Source: Muribaculum sp. (lineage in GTDB: Bacteria > Bacteroidota > Bacteroidia > Bacteroidales > Muribaculaceae). Taken from it: DNA of 64,000 nucleotides. Positions 26,792 through 36,304 of this stretch are shown here, in pieces. The notes beneath the pieces were generated by a model that was not told where the DNA came from, made no database searches, and saw nothing but the letters and a program-made list of their open reading frames with translations. The stretch spans positions 46,479 through 110,478 of the forward strand of contig JAMPAZ010000001.1 of the NCBI GenBank assembly GCA_023666965.1, given 5' to 3'. The position numbers and the translations under genes were made by a program. Each line of letters starts with the position of its first letter. The first letter of the stretch is position 1.

Positions 26792-28402
26792 ATGCAGATG
26801 AGACATTTAACAGCAATACTAACACTATTGGTTTACGCCACACCAATCTTATTCGGACAAAACCAACAGTTCAGATGGACTCCCGACGACAAGCTCAAAT
26901 ATGCCGAACGAATCATTTCGTCATATTATGTTGAAGAGGTCGACCGCGACACCATCGTCGACGAAGCCATAAAAGCGATGCTTCAAACTCTCGACCCCCA
27001 CTCCATCTATTCTACTCCGGAAGAAACGCGCGAGCTTAATGAACCGTTAAGCGGCAACTTCAGCGGTATCGGTATAAAATTCAACCTTGTCTCAACCGAC
27101 ACTCTATATGTAATCGAGACCGTTTCCGGAGGTCCGGCTAAAAAAGTTGGGATCTTGCCCGGCGACCGTATCATCCAGGTCGACGACACTATCATCGCCG
27201 GAGTTAAGATGAAGAATTCCGAAGTGATGAAACGCCTCCGCGGTCCCAAAGGCACGGTAGTCAATGTAAAGGTTATGCGCAAAGGAGTACCCGATCTTAT
27301 CGATTTTGCCATAACACGCGACGACATTCCCATCTACAGTGTCGAAGCAGCATATATGGCCGACCCTACTACCGGATATATCCTCGTCACGCAGTTCGGG
27401 GAGAATACGCCCAAAGAATTTTCAGAAGCCTTGAACAAGCTGAAAAAACAAGGCATGAAGAATCTCATAATCGACCTTCAAGGCAATGGGGGAGGCTACC
27501 TCAACGCGGCGTATGAGCTTGCCGCTAATTTCCTGAAAAAAGGAGACCTCCTTGTTTATACCGACGGCCCAAGGATACCCACCCAGAAATATACGGCAGA
27601 AAAAGACGGACAGTTCCCCGCAGACGGGCGCGTGGTGGTTCTCGTCGACCAATATTCGGCATCGGCCAGCGAGATCCTTTCCGGAGCACTTCAGGACCAT
27701 GACCGCGCGGCAATAGTCGGGCGCAGGACTTTCGGAAAAGGTCTTGTCCAGCGCCCGTTCCCATTCCCCGACGGCTCCATGATCAGGCTGACAGTGTCTA
27801 AATATTATACCCCATCCGGCAGATGCATCCAAAAGCCTTACAAAAAAGGCGACTTTGAAGACTACACCATGGACATTCTCAACAGGTACGAATCCGGCGA
27901 GTTCATGCACTCAGACTCGGTTCATGTAGCCGATTCATTGCAGTACACTACACTTCGCAATCATCGTACGGTATATGGAGGAGGCGGCATAATGCCAGAT
28001 AAATTTGTGCCCATCGACACCACATGGTATTCTCCATATTACCGCAATATGATGGCAAAAGGCATATTTAACAAGTACATTTTAAACTATGTCGATTCAC
28101 ATCGCGAAGAATTGCTGAAACAGTATCCCGACGAGCAGGCATTTATCGACAAATTCACCCCAAGCGACAGTTTCCGCGACGGATTCATAAACATGGGAAA
28201 AGAATCCGGCGTGGAATTTAACGAAGAAGAATTTAAGCGTAGCGAAACGTATATCAATACGATATTAAAGGCACTATTGGCAAGCGACCTATACGAAAGT
28301 TCCACATATTCTCGGATTGTGAACGACATAAATCCTACATACAAAGAGGGACTTAGACTTATTAACGACAAAAAAGAATATGAACGTCTGCTTGGAAAAT
28401 GA
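26792..28402 (+). CDS. C-terminal processing peptidase (S41 family, CtpA/Prc-like)
   Basis: 536-aa periplasmic serine protease that trims proteins from their C-termini. A signal peptide (about 1-22) is followed by a PDZ domain (about 85-170: SGNFSGIGIKF, ILPGDRIIQVDD) and the S41 catalytic domain. The Ser-Lys dyad is S291 in QYSASASEI and K316 in RTFGKGLVQ, 25 residues apart as in Prc. A C-terminal helical region (about 420-536) is present. The start may be this ATG or the one two codons on. It follows coaD by 26 bases. Confidence 0.93.
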   Translation: MQMRHLTAILTLLVYATPILFGQNQQFRWTPDDKLKYAERIISSYYVEEVDRDTIVDEAIKAMLQTLDPHSIYSTPEETRELNEPLSGNFSGIGIKFNLVSTDTLYVIETVSGGPAKKVGILPGDRIIQVDDTIIAGVKMKNSEVMKRLRGPKGTVVNVKVMRKGVPDLIDFAITRDDIPIYSVEAAYMADPTTGYILVTQFGENTPKEFSEALNKLKKQGMKNLIIDLQGNGGGYLNAAYELAANFLKKGDLLVYTDGPRIPTQKYTAEKDGQFPADGRVVVLVDQYSASASEILSGALQDHDRAAIVGRRTFGKGLVQRPFPFPDGSMIRLTVSKYYTPSGRCIQKPYKKGDFEDYTMDILNRYESGEFMHSDSVHVADSLQYTTLRNHRTVYGGGGIMPDKFVPIDTTWYSPYYRNMMAKGIFNKYILNYVDSHREELLKQYPDEQAFIDKFTPSDSFRDGFINMGKESGVEFNEEEFKRSETYINTILKALLASDLYESSTYSRIVNDINPTYKEGLRLINDKKEYERLLGK

Positions 28403-28445
28403 CCAACGTCTCTGAGCGTGTTTAATAAGTTAAATTTACTTTAGA

Positions 28446-29711
28446 ATGAAAGATAACGTCATAAGTAACGAAACGTCGGAAAAGACCGTTCTCGTAGGTC
28501 TGATTACTCCTCAACAGAATGAGGCTAAAGCCAACGAATATCTTGACGAGCTTGCATTTCTGGCCGATACGGCCGGAGCCGTGACCGAGAAGCGTTTTCT
28601 ACAGCGCGTCGATTATCCAAACCCGCGCACTTTTGTGGGAAAGGGCAAACTCGAGGAGATAAAGCAGTATGTCGACGATAATGGAATCGGACTCGTAATC
28701 TTCGACGACGACCTGACCACGAAGCAGGTGGCCAATCTCGAACGCGAACTTCAGGTGAAAATTCTCGACCGCACAAGCCTTATACTCGACATATTTGCAA
28801 AGCGAGCACAGACGGCTAATGCAAAGACTCAAGTCGAACTTGCACAATATCAGTATCTCCTGCCAAGATTGACCCGCATGTGGACACACCTTGAACGTCA
28901 GCGCGGAGGTATCGGGATGAGAGGTCCCGGTGAAACTCAAATCGAGACCGACCGACGAATAATTTTGGACAAAATCTCTCGTCTGAAGGAAGAGTTGGTG
29001 AGCATCGACAAGCAGAAGTCGATCCAAAGAAAAAATCGAGGCAAACTCACCCGCGTGGCACTCGTTGGATACACCAACGTAGGCAAATCCACTCTAATGA
29101 ACCTCCTTAGCAAAAGCGATGTTTTTGCCGAGAACAAGCTATTTGCCACACTCGACACGACAGTCAGGAAAGTCATAATCGACAATTTGCCATTTCTTCT
29201 GACCGATACGGTCGGATTTATCCGTAAACTCCCCACCCACCTCGTAAATTCGTTCAAATCCACGCTCGACGAGGTTCGCGATGCCGATATACTTGTGCAC
29301 GTGGTCGACATTAGCCATCCTCAATTCGAGGAGCAGATTGAAGTTGTCAACAAGACTCTGGCCGAGATTTGCGGACCCGACAGCAATAAAAAGATGATAA
29401 TGGTATTCAACAAAATCGATGCCTTTACATATAAGCCCAAAGACGATGACGACCTTACTCCCCGGACACGCGAAAACATCTCTCTTGAAGAGCTGAAGGA
29501 TTCATGGATGGCCAAAATGAACGACGATTGTGTGTTTATTTCCGCAAAGAAGCAGATCAACATCGACGAGCTTAAACAAAAACTATATGAGAAAGCGAAG
29601 GAAGTACATACTACCCGCTTTCCATATAACGATTTCTTATTTCAGATATATAACCAAAATGACAATCCGGAAGAAATGGAAGACTTCTCTTCAATCCAAT
29701 CTCCGGAATAG
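28446..29711 (+). CDS. hflX: Ribosome-splitting GTPase HflX
   Basis: 421-aa GTPase that dissociates stalled ribosomes under stress. The N-terminal HflX domain (about 15-195) includes PRTFVGKGKLEEI and the conserved glycine-rich RQRGGIGMRGPGETQIETDR. The G domain has GYTNVGKST (208-216), DTVGFIRKLP and NKID. The C-terminus carries a short extra tail rich in acidic residues (NPEEMEDFSS). The gene stands 43 bases after the processing protease and 27 before the DUF4954 gene on the same strand. Confidence 0.95.
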   Translation: MKDNVISNETSEKTVLVGLITPQQNEAKANEYLDELAFLADTAGAVTEKRFLQRVDYPNPRTFVGKGKLEEIKQYVDDNGIGLVIFDDDLTTKQVANLERELQVKILDRTSLILDIFAKRAQTANAKTQVELAQYQYLLPRLTRMWTHLERQRGGIGMRGPGETQIETDRRIILDKISRLKEELVSIDKQKSIQRKNRGKLTRVALVGYTNVGKSTLMNLLSKSDVFAENKLFATLDTTVRKVIIDNLPFLLTDTVGFIRKLPTHLVNSFKSTLDEVRDADILVHVVDISHPQFEEQIEVVNKTLAEICGPDSNKKMIMVFNKIDAFTYKPKDDDDLTPRTRENISLEELKDSWMAKMNDDCVFISAKKQINIDELKQKLYEKAKEVHTTRFPYNDFLFQIYNQNDNPEEMEDFSSIQSPE

Positions 29712-29738
29712 AATTTTCGCTTGATTAATATTTAACAG

Positions 29739-31718
29739 ATGGCTGAATATAGGCAATTGACTTCGGAAGAGATTCAGCGGCTGGAACTTAACGGGTGTCG
29801 ATGTTCCAAATGGTCGTCAATCCGAGTCTCAGACAAGTTCAATCCCGACAAGTACGTGAGAGTAAACTTTTCGGGAGAAATATTTCTCGGTTCAACAGAT
29901 GAATCCGTCATAGGTTACAGCGGTACTCCACAAGATTCCGGCATCTCAGACAGCAGTATCTGCAACTGTACGATAGGGAACAATGTACGCATATCGCATG
30001 TAAGCAACTTACTCGCCAACTACATCATCGAAGACGGCTGCTACATATCAAATATCGGTACATTAACCACCGGAGCCGGAGCCGGTTTCGGTAACGGAAC
30101 CCGCGTCAATGTCTTAAATGAGACCGGAGGCCGAACAAACATCATTTACGACCGTCTGTCGGCACAAATAGCCTACCTTATGACGTTCTACCGCCACGAT
30201 GCGGGATTCATTCGTAGCCTTACGGACATAATTGAGTCATACGTCGAATCAAAACGCTCCGACTTCGGTAGAATAGGCTGCAATTCCGTCATTTTAAACT
30301 GCGGCGAGCTAATCGATCTATGCGTACACCCCGGTGCTATAATAAATGGAGCATCCCGACTGATTGACGGTACTGTGGGTGAGCGCGCAAAAATAGGCTC
30401 CGGGGTAATCGCCGAACATTTCATAGTACAATCGCAGGCCACCGTCGACAATGCATCCATATTGATTAATTCATTAGTCGGCCAGGCAGCCAGACTAAGC
30501 AACTGCTTTGTAGCCCACGACTCAATGTTTTTTGCCAACTGCGCGATGGAATGCGGCGAAGCCGTTGCTACTTTCGCCGGTCCGCATACCGTTTCGATGC
30601 ATAAGTCATCACTTTTAATCGGCGGATACTTTTCATTTTTCAACGCAGGTTCCGGTACGAACGAGAGTAACCACCTCTACAAACTTGGGCCCATACATCA
30701 AGGCGTAGTTGAACGGGGATGCAAGACCGCCAGCAATACATATATTATGTGGCCGGCCCGTTTCGGAGCATTTACTCTCGTAAGCGGGGCACATTACAGC
30801 CATCCCGACACCTCGGCACTGCCGTATTCCTATGCAATGTCGCGCGAAGGGAGGACTTATGTAATTCCGGGAGCCAATCTTAAGACTATGGGGACTATCC
30901 GCGACCTGCTGAAATGGGGCGAAAGAGATAAAAGAGACAAATCTATCGAATGTTACGACATAATCAATTACGACAATCTAAGCCCTATGACCACAAACGG
31001 CATGTATAGTGCCATCTCATTCCTAAACAAGTACGAGACGCGTGTCAAAAGCGATGAAGACACCAGCTTCGACATCGAGCCTTGCGCCGTCAGAAAAGGA
31101 AGAGAATATTACGCTATCGGAGTCGAATACTTCATGGGCGAAGCATTCGTCCAACATTTGTTAAGCATCAGTCCTAACGGAAAGTCGAGCTTAAAAGACC
31201 AGTTGACCGTTGTTAAAGAAAAATCATACTCGAAATGGATAGATCTGGCCGGACTCATTGCTCCGGCCGACCTCGTCAACGAAATATGCGCCAAAGTTGC
31301 CGACTCTACGATCACTACACTTTCCGGGATTGAGTCAGCCCTGCACGACATAAGCGATCGCTATTACGCGCTTAAATGGTCATACGTTTTAGCAAATCTC
31401 GGTAAATGCTATAGCGTAGCTCCCGACGACTTATCGCCCGAAATAGCCTTATCCATCATTGACAGGTGGCGCGATGCCGTAAATGCTCTTGACCGACTGC
31501 GTAAAGAAGATGCAATGAAGGATTACTCCGAACCGATGACCACCGGCTTTGGAATCGATGGCGACCGCCAATGCCGCATAGACGACTTCAAAGCCGTCAA
31601 CGGCAATCCGGAAGAGCACGAAATCATCGTAAAGGTTCATAAACATTACGCCGATGCACTTCTTGACGCACACGAAATCACGTCAAGAATTAAAAAGACG
31701 TTTGCTATTACCGATTAA
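29739..31718 (+). CDS. DUF4954 protein with left-handed beta-helix repeats
   Basis: 659-aa protein of the Bacteroidota family DUF4954. From about residue 60 to 330 it shows the hexapeptide-type periodicity of left-handed beta helices (for example SICNCTIGNNVRISHVSNLL, GERAKIGSGVIAEHFIVQSQ), the fold of sugar nucleotidyltransferase and acyltransferase tails. The C-terminal part (about 430-659) is mostly helical. No signal peptide is seen, so it is probably cytoplasmic. The helix may support nucleotide-sugar or acyl-transfer chemistry, but no catalytic residue can be named. It ends 63 bases before the lipoprotein gene, which has its own promoter. Confidence 0.85.
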   Translation: MAEYRQLTSEEIQRLELNGCRCSKWSSIRVSDKFNPDKYVRVNFSGEIFLGSTDESVIGYSGTPQDSGISDSSICNCTIGNNVRISHVSNLLANYIIEDGCYISNIGTLTTGAGAGFGNGTRVNVLNETGGRTNIIYDRLSAQIAYLMTFYRHDAGFIRSLTDIIESYVESKRSDFGRIGCNSVILNCGELIDLCVHPGAIINGASRLIDGTVGERAKIGSGVIAEHFIVQSQATVDNASILINSLVGQAARLSNCFVAHDSMFFANCAMECGEAVATFAGPHTVSMHKSSLLIGGYFSFFNAGSGTNESNHLYKLGPIHQGVVERGCKTASNTYIMWPARFGAFTLVSGAHYSHPDTSALPYSYAMSREGRTYVIPGANLKTMGTIRDLLKWGERDKRDKSIECYDIINYDNLSPMTTNGMYSAISFLNKYETRVKSDEDTSFDIEPCAVRKGREYYAIGVEYFMGEAFVQHLLSISPNGKSSLKDQLTVVKEKSYSKWIDLAGLIAPADLVNEICAKVADSTITTLSGIESALHDISDRYYALKWSYVLANLGKCYSVAPDDLSPEIALSIIDRWRDAVNALDRLRKEDAMKDYSEPMTTGFGIDGDRQCRIDDFKAVNGNPEEHEIIVKVHKHYADALLDAHEITSRIKKTFAITD

Positions 31719-31732
31719 TCATATTACCTTTG
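31701..31732 (+). promoter_or_regulatory. Bacteroides-type promoter of the lipoprotein/glycosyltransferase operon
   Basis: TTTG (31701-31704), a 20-base spacer and TACCTTTG (31725-31732), full matches to both elements. The -33 box lies inside the end of the DUF4954 gene. Confidence 0.75.
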
Positions 31733-31781
31733 CAGAGAATAATAACAATCAAACAGTGACTCACTCAACCACAAATATTTA

Positions 31782-32876
31782 ATGAAACATTTTTTTGCAA
31801 AAACATGCGTGACCATATTCGGTTCAGTTATGCTGATAGGATGCGGGTCGTCCAATAAATGGAAAATTGATGGCAATGTAGCTGGCGCCGACAGTCAGAA
31901 TCTGATACTTCAAGTGTCTGAAAACGGAAGATGGTTTACCATCGACACAATCGCCACGGATAAAAACGGTAATTTCAGCTATGCCCGCGAGGCAGCGTCA
32001 TATCCCGACATATATCGGCTCAATCTTGACGGCAAAAGCATCTATTTCCCTATCGACAGCATCGAATATATAAGCCTTAACGCGAACTCCGACAATTTTG
32101 ATCAGTCATATCAACTCTCCGGCTCGCCTGACGCAGACATGATGATGACCGTCGAAAAGCGCATAAACGAGACAGTCAAGACAGTCGGGTCAGACAAAGC
32201 CGTATCCGACTCATTGCTTAAACGCGACCTTAGCGGAATGATTCTGAGCAATCCCGGAAGCATCATGGCCTATTACGTCATAAACAAGCAGATTAACGGA
32301 AAACATCTTTTCAATCCGGCCAATCCGTTTGACAACCGTATAATAGGAGCTGTCGCCAACGCATACAATGAATTTCGGCCAAACGACCCTCGCACGCGTT
32401 ACTTGGCTGAAGTATTTTTACGCAACCGACCTGCTCCCGTCGGCACTCCTCTAGACACTATCGAAGTAACCGAGTTACCGTTCTTCGACATAAATTTGAT
32501 GGACAACACCGGTGCCACCCACAATTTAACAGACGTTGTAGCCCGAAATAAAGTAGTTGTGCTAAGCTTTACGGTCTACGGAGCAGAAGGCTCCACTGCC
32601 TACAACGTAGCCCTGGCAGACGCCTACGACAAGTATCGTGCAAAGGGGATGGAAATTTATCAAGTCGCCGTCGACAACGATGAATTTCAATGGAAACAAT
32701 CGGCAAAAAATCTACCCTGGATAACGGTCTACAATCCGTTGTCGACTGGAGGCACCGTTCTGAACGTCTATAATGTGCGCAATTTGCCCACTACATACGT
32801 GTTGGCAAACGGCGAACTGGTGGACAGAGTTGACGACTTGTCACAGCTCAATCAGACGATAGCAAAATATCTTTAA
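31782..32876 (+). CDS. DUF4369/thioredoxin-fold lipoprotein lacking the CXXC motif
   Basis: 364-aa lipoprotein with lipobox LIGC (Cys21). The N-terminal half resembles DUF4369 (WKIDGNVAGADSQNLILQVS). The C-terminal third (about 225-364) is an AhpC/TSA-TlpA thioredoxin fold, recognised by LPFFDINLMDNTG, the strand KVVVLSFTVYG, the helix with YRAKGMEIYQVAVDN and the cis-Pro loop RNLPTTYVLAN. Where redox-active relatives have WCxxC, this protein has VYGAEGST, so the fold is kept but disulphide chemistry is lost. It is followed at 26 bases by three glycosyltransferase genes and may be co-transcribed with them. Confidence 0.85.
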   Translation: MKHFFAKTCVTIFGSVMLIGCGSSNKWKIDGNVAGADSQNLILQVSENGRWFTIDTIATDKNGNFSYAREAASYPDIYRLNLDGKSIYFPIDSIEYISLNANSDNFDQSYQLSGSPDADMMMTVEKRINETVKTVGSDKAVSDSLLKRDLSGMILSNPGSIMAYYVINKQINGKHLFNPANPFDNRIIGAVANAYNEFRPNDPRTRYLAEVFLRNRPAPVGTPLDTIEVTELPFFDINLMDNTGATHNLTDVVARNKVVVLSFTVYGAEGSTAYNVALADAYDKYRAKGMEIYQVAVDNDEFQWKQSAKNLPWITVYNPLSTGGTVLNVYNVRNLPTTYVLANGELVDRVDDLSQLNQTIAKYL

Positions 32877-32902
32877 CCCTCACTCTCGCAACAATTATCT
32901 AC

Positions 32903-34174
32903 ATGGAGAGGACTTTAGTCCTGTTCACCACCACTTTTCCGTTCCGCAATATTACCGAGGAGGTCTTTTTGTTGCCGGAGCTGAAGGCTCTTGAGCGCGA
33001 ATTTGACAGAATTATCTTAGTCCCGCAAATTCGACACGGTGAACAGGACGCTAAGTTTTCTGCTAAAGTAGAAGTTGACACTTTCATTGCCGACAGTCCT
33101 TTCTCAAAATTCAAGGCACTGAAAAGCCCCTACCTTTTGAACACTGAGGTCTTAAAGCACTTTAGTCACCTCGCTCGGGAATCAAAATCCGTAGGCAGAT
33201 TTCTGAGCGGGTCATTCTTTTGCATGAATGCCAAATGCTATAGCGATATGATTGAAAAATGGATTAAGACGAAATGCCTTGATCCCGACAAAACCATATT
33301 CTATACTTTCTGGTTTGACCACATTACATCTGCGTTGTCAATTATCGCCAACATGCATAAAAGTATGCATATTGTAACCCGCGCCCACGGCTTCGATATT
33401 TATGACGACCAGGTAAAATTCAGATCACATATATTTCGGGGCGAAACTCTTGCAAACCTAAGCGCCGTCTATCCAGCGAGCGAATATGCCGCCCAATATC
33501 TGCGTGAGCAATATCCCGATCATGCCGGTCACATTATGTCACGCACTTTAGGCTCGACAAAACGCTATCCGGAAGTCTTGTCTAAGGCGCATACTCCCGA
33601 CGAAAATGTCTGGACATTATTGTCATGCGCCCGTGTCGCAAAGGAAAAACGAGTCGATCGCTGTTTTGCATTTGTAAGAGCTTTGGCCCAAGCATACCCC
33701 TTTAAAACAGTAAATTGGATTCACATAGGCGACGGTCCGTTAATGACCGAATTAAAGAAAGAGTTGGCAAACACCGACCTGCCGCACAATCTGACTATCG
33801 ATCTTCGGGGAGCACTGAGCAACGATGACGTGCACCGGGTTTACGCCACCGAACAAATTGATTGGTCAATGCTTCTTAGCGATTCCGAAGGGGGTTGTCC
33901 GATTACTGTATGCGAGTCATTGTCATACGGAGTGCCTGTAATCGGAACAACTGTAGGAGGCATACCTCAAATTGTCTGTCCAGAAGTCGGAGTGCTTGTA
34001 AGTCCCGATTTCTCGGCAGAGATGACTGTCGGTGAAATACAGCCCTATCTAAACAACTTTAAGTTCTATAAGGAGCTGAAAGACGGATGCGAAAAAGTCT
34101 GGCGAGAAAACTTCGATGCCGAAACACTACGCATAAATTTCGCCCGAGAACTTTCTAACCTGTTGCGCCAATGA
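32903..34174 (+). CDS. Glycosyltransferase family 4 protein
   Basis: 423-aa GT-B type glycosyltransferase. The C-terminal donor domain is clear: LLSCARVAKEKRVDRCF (about 237-253), IHIGDGPLMTELKKEL, and the EX7E-like SEGGCPITVCESLSYGVPVI that contacts the donor phosphate in GT4 retaining enzymes. No signal peptide or membrane segment is seen, so it acts in the cytoplasm or at the inner membrane face. The donor and acceptor are unknown. The stop overlaps the next gene by 4 bases (ATGA), so the GT genes are translationally coupled. Confidence 0.9.
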   Translation: MERTLVLFTTTFPFRNITEEVFLLPELKALEREFDRIILVPQIRHGEQDAKFSAKVEVDTFIADSPFSKFKALKSPYLLNTEVLKHFSHLARESKSVGRFLSGSFFCMNAKCYSDMIEKWIKTKCLDPDKTIFYTFWFDHITSALSIIANMHKSMHIVTRAHGFDIYDDQVKFRSHIFRGETLANLSAVYPASEYAAQYLREQYPDHAGHIMSRTLGSTKRYPEVLSKAHTPDENVWTLLSCARVAKEKRVDRCFAFVRALAQAYPFKTVNWIHIGDGPLMTELKKELANTDLPHNLTIDLRGALSNDDVHRVYATEQIDWSMLLSDSEGGCPITVCESLSYGVPVIGTTVGGIPQIVCPEVGVLVSPDFSAEMTVGEIQPYLNNFKFYKELKDGCEKVWRENFDAETLRINFARELSNLLRQ

Positions 34175-35187
34175 ATAATCCGGAATCCGACATAAAAGTA
34201 TCCGTAATTGTCGCCACATATAATCAGGAAGAGACCGTAGGACGCACTATCAACTCCATCCTCGCGCAGAAATGCGACTTCCCGTTTGAGATCGTCATCG
34301 GTGAAGATTGTTCCTCGGACTCAACTCTCGAGGTATGCCGCCAGTACGCAGAACGCTTTCCCGATAAAGTACGCGTATTTGCCAATACTGCAAATAAGGG
34401 GCTTCGCGACAATTACTATGACTGCCTGCTTCAGTGTCGTGGCAGGTATATAGCCGATTGTGCCGGCGACGACTATTGGATCGATTCGCTTAAGCTCCAA
34501 AAACAAGCAGATTTGCTTGATCAAAACCCGGAAGTAAATCTTGTCCACACCGACTGGGAATATGTCGATGCCGATTCCGGACTAACGAGGCCAAGCAACC
34601 CTGACGGGACAAAAGATAGGTTTCGACTTGTGAAAGTCCACGGAGCCGAACTTATTCTGCCAATACTCCGTCACGAAGCTTCGCCGATAATACATCTGTG
34701 CACCGCCATGTACCGAAAGGCTGAGATCATGGAGGCTTACCATGCCGACACTTTCCTTTTCAGACATCCGGACTTCCCTTGCGAAGATCTTCAGCTGATT
34801 ATAAGTTTGGCGGCCGGAGCATACATAGCATTTATTCCTGATGTCACATTGAGATATTCCGTGGGCGCAGAAACAGTGTCGGCCTCGCTGAATCCAAAGA
34901 AAGCGTTCGACTTTTACGCCGGAGTTCTCGAACTCACTTTATACCTTGCCGAGAAATATGGACATAACGTATCCGAAATCGAGAAGTACACGTCGCGCAC
35001 TCTTGAATTCATTTTGGCACAAGCTTTTAACTCGGCGGACAGCGATCGGCGCCGACGCTTTATTGAAATAGTGCAGAAGTGGCATCTCCAACTATCTGCA
35101 AAATGTCGTCTTACACTTTTACTGAGCAGTTGGGAACCCTTATGGAAAGTAGCGGCATCTGTTAATCGGCTAAAGTCAACGTTTTAA
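34171..35187 (+). CDS. Glycosyltransferase family 2 protein (first of two)
   Basis: 338-aa GT-A type transferase. The start VSVIVATYNQEETVGRTINS is the standard GT2 nucleotide-binding strand; the metal-site motif appears as CAGDDYWIDS around residues 92-101. The C-terminal region is helical without membrane segments. The donor is not predictable. Its stop codon overlaps the start of the next glycosyltransferase by one base, and its start overlaps the GT4 gene by four, so the three are one translational unit. Confidence 0.9.
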   Translation: MNNPESDIKVSVIVATYNQEETVGRTINSILAQKCDFPFEIVIGEDCSSDSTLEVCRQYAERFPDKVRVFANTANKGLRDNYYDCLLQCRGRYIADCAGDDYWIDSLKLQKQADLLDQNPEVNLVHTDWEYVDADSGLTRPSNPDGTKDRFRLVKVHGAELILPILRHEASPIIHLCTAMYRKAEIMEAYHADTFLFRHPDFPCEDLQLIISLAAGAYIAFIPDVTLRYSVGAETVSASLNPKKAFDFYAGVLELTLYLAEKYGHNVSEIEKYTSRTLEFILAQAFNSADSDRRRRFIEIVQKWHLQLSAKCRLTLLLSSWEPLWKVAASVNRLKSTF

Positions 35188-36122
35188 TGGTAAATAAGAG
35201 CGACATAATCACCGTAGTGGTCCCCGTATTTAATCGTGAAGCCTTGGTCAAGGCCACCCTCGACTCCATTGCCTATCAGCATTTGCGACCTCGGCTCATC
35301 ATAGTAGACAACGGTTCGACAGACCATACCTTGTCAGTCGTTACGGAATGGGCAATGCTACATTCTTCGACCGATTTCCCAATAACCATACTGGAAGAGC
35401 CGACAAAAGGCGCCTCTGCGGCTCGACAGAAAGGCCTCGACGCAGTCACCACTCCATACGTAGCTTTTTTCGACTCCGACGACGTAATGCGGCCAACCCA
35501 CATCGCAAGATTGGCATCGGCCATAAAAACCAATCCTGAAATTGATATTTTTGGATGGGACATTTTAGCAGTAGAGCTTGACGGACGACAAAACACATAC
35601 CACTTTTATGACCGCGACATCGCATTCCGACATATCTTTAACAGCATCTTCTCTACACAACGCTACGCCATAAAAACCGATTTCCTCCGTAAAGCCGGAG
35701 GATGGAATGCTGAAGTATTAGGATGGAACGATTACGAACTGGGCATTCGACTCATCTGCTCCGGTCCTAAAGTAATGCGGTTAAACGGGATGCCGACGGT
35801 GGTAATGCGCAGAACAAAGGAATCCATCACGGGGACAAGCTTTGCTTCCGGAGCCGAGAAGTGGGAAAAATCGATGAGTATATGCCGAAATACGTTGCAG
35901 ATGTACGGCCAAAATAAATGGCTCAGATGGCTCGACGTGAAACTCATGGTTTTAGCAGGACTCTACGCAAGAGAATCCGATAACCGAAACGCGGCCAGGC
36001 TTAAATCTGCCGTACTCGACCGACAGACATCACGGCAAAATCGACTATTGCTAAAAACGGCCTACATCTACACTTCGATCGGAGGGAGAGGCATACATCA
36101 CCTTCTCCGACCACTGATGTGA
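35187..36122 (+). CDS. Glycosyltransferase family 2 protein (second of two)
   Basis: 311-aa GT-A type transferase with TVVVPVFNREALVKATLDS at residues 9-27, GASAARQKGLDAVTTPY and the DxD-type motif FFDSDDVMRP near 92. The acceptor helix with GGWNAEVLGWNDYELGIRL is GT2-like. It is less similar to the previous gene than tandem copies would be, so the pair probably adds different sugars. Together with the GT4 enzyme this is a small glycan-assembly set without polymerase, flippase or sugar-nucleotide genes nearby; protein or lipid glycosylation are both possible. Confidence 0.9.
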   Translation: MVNKSDIITVVVPVFNREALVKATLDSIAYQHLRPRLIIVDNGSTDHTLSVVTEWAMLHSSTDFPITILEEPTKGASAARQKGLDAVTTPYVAFFDSDDVMRPTHIARLASAIKTNPEIDIFGWDILAVELDGRQNTYHFYDRDIAFRHIFNSIFSTQRYAIKTDFLRKAGGWNAEVLGWNDYELGIRLICSGPKVMRLNGMPTVVMRRTKESITGTSFASGAEKWEKSMSICRNTLQMYGQNKWLRWLDVKLMVLAGLYARESDNRNAARLKSAVLDRQTSRQNRLLLKTAYIYTSIGGRGIHHLLRPLM

Positions 36123-36201
36123 CAGCATTTAAAATTATCTAAATTAAGATTTTGTTAAAAAATAAAATCTGCCAAAAGTTGCTTTTCCGGAATTTATTGC
36201 C

Positions 36202-36209
36202 TACCTTTG
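36202..36209 (+). promoter_or_regulatory. Promoter -7 element of greA
   Basis: TACCTTTG fits the consensus; GTTG at 36178-36181 is an imperfect -33 with a 20-base spacer. The leader to the ATG at 36305 is about 90 bases and contains a hairpin. Confidence 0.62.
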
Positions 36210-36239
36210 TGCAGTAAACATTACACAGGAATTTTTATT

Positions 36240-36280
36240 AAGGGTCTCGCCCCAGCAGGTCGAGTTCCTTTAATTTTTTT
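36240..36280 (+). promoter_or_regulatory. Terminator-like hairpin in the greA leader
   Basis: AAGG-GT-CTCG (36240-36249) pairs with CGAG-TT-CCTT (36261-36270), leaving a G-U and one T-T mismatch. It is followed by TAATTTTTTT with seven T (36274-36280). Lying between promoter and gene it is a candidate attenuator rather than an end-of-gene terminator. Confidence 0.55.
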
Positions 36281-36304
36281 GTATAACTCAAAACATTGAA
36301 AATT

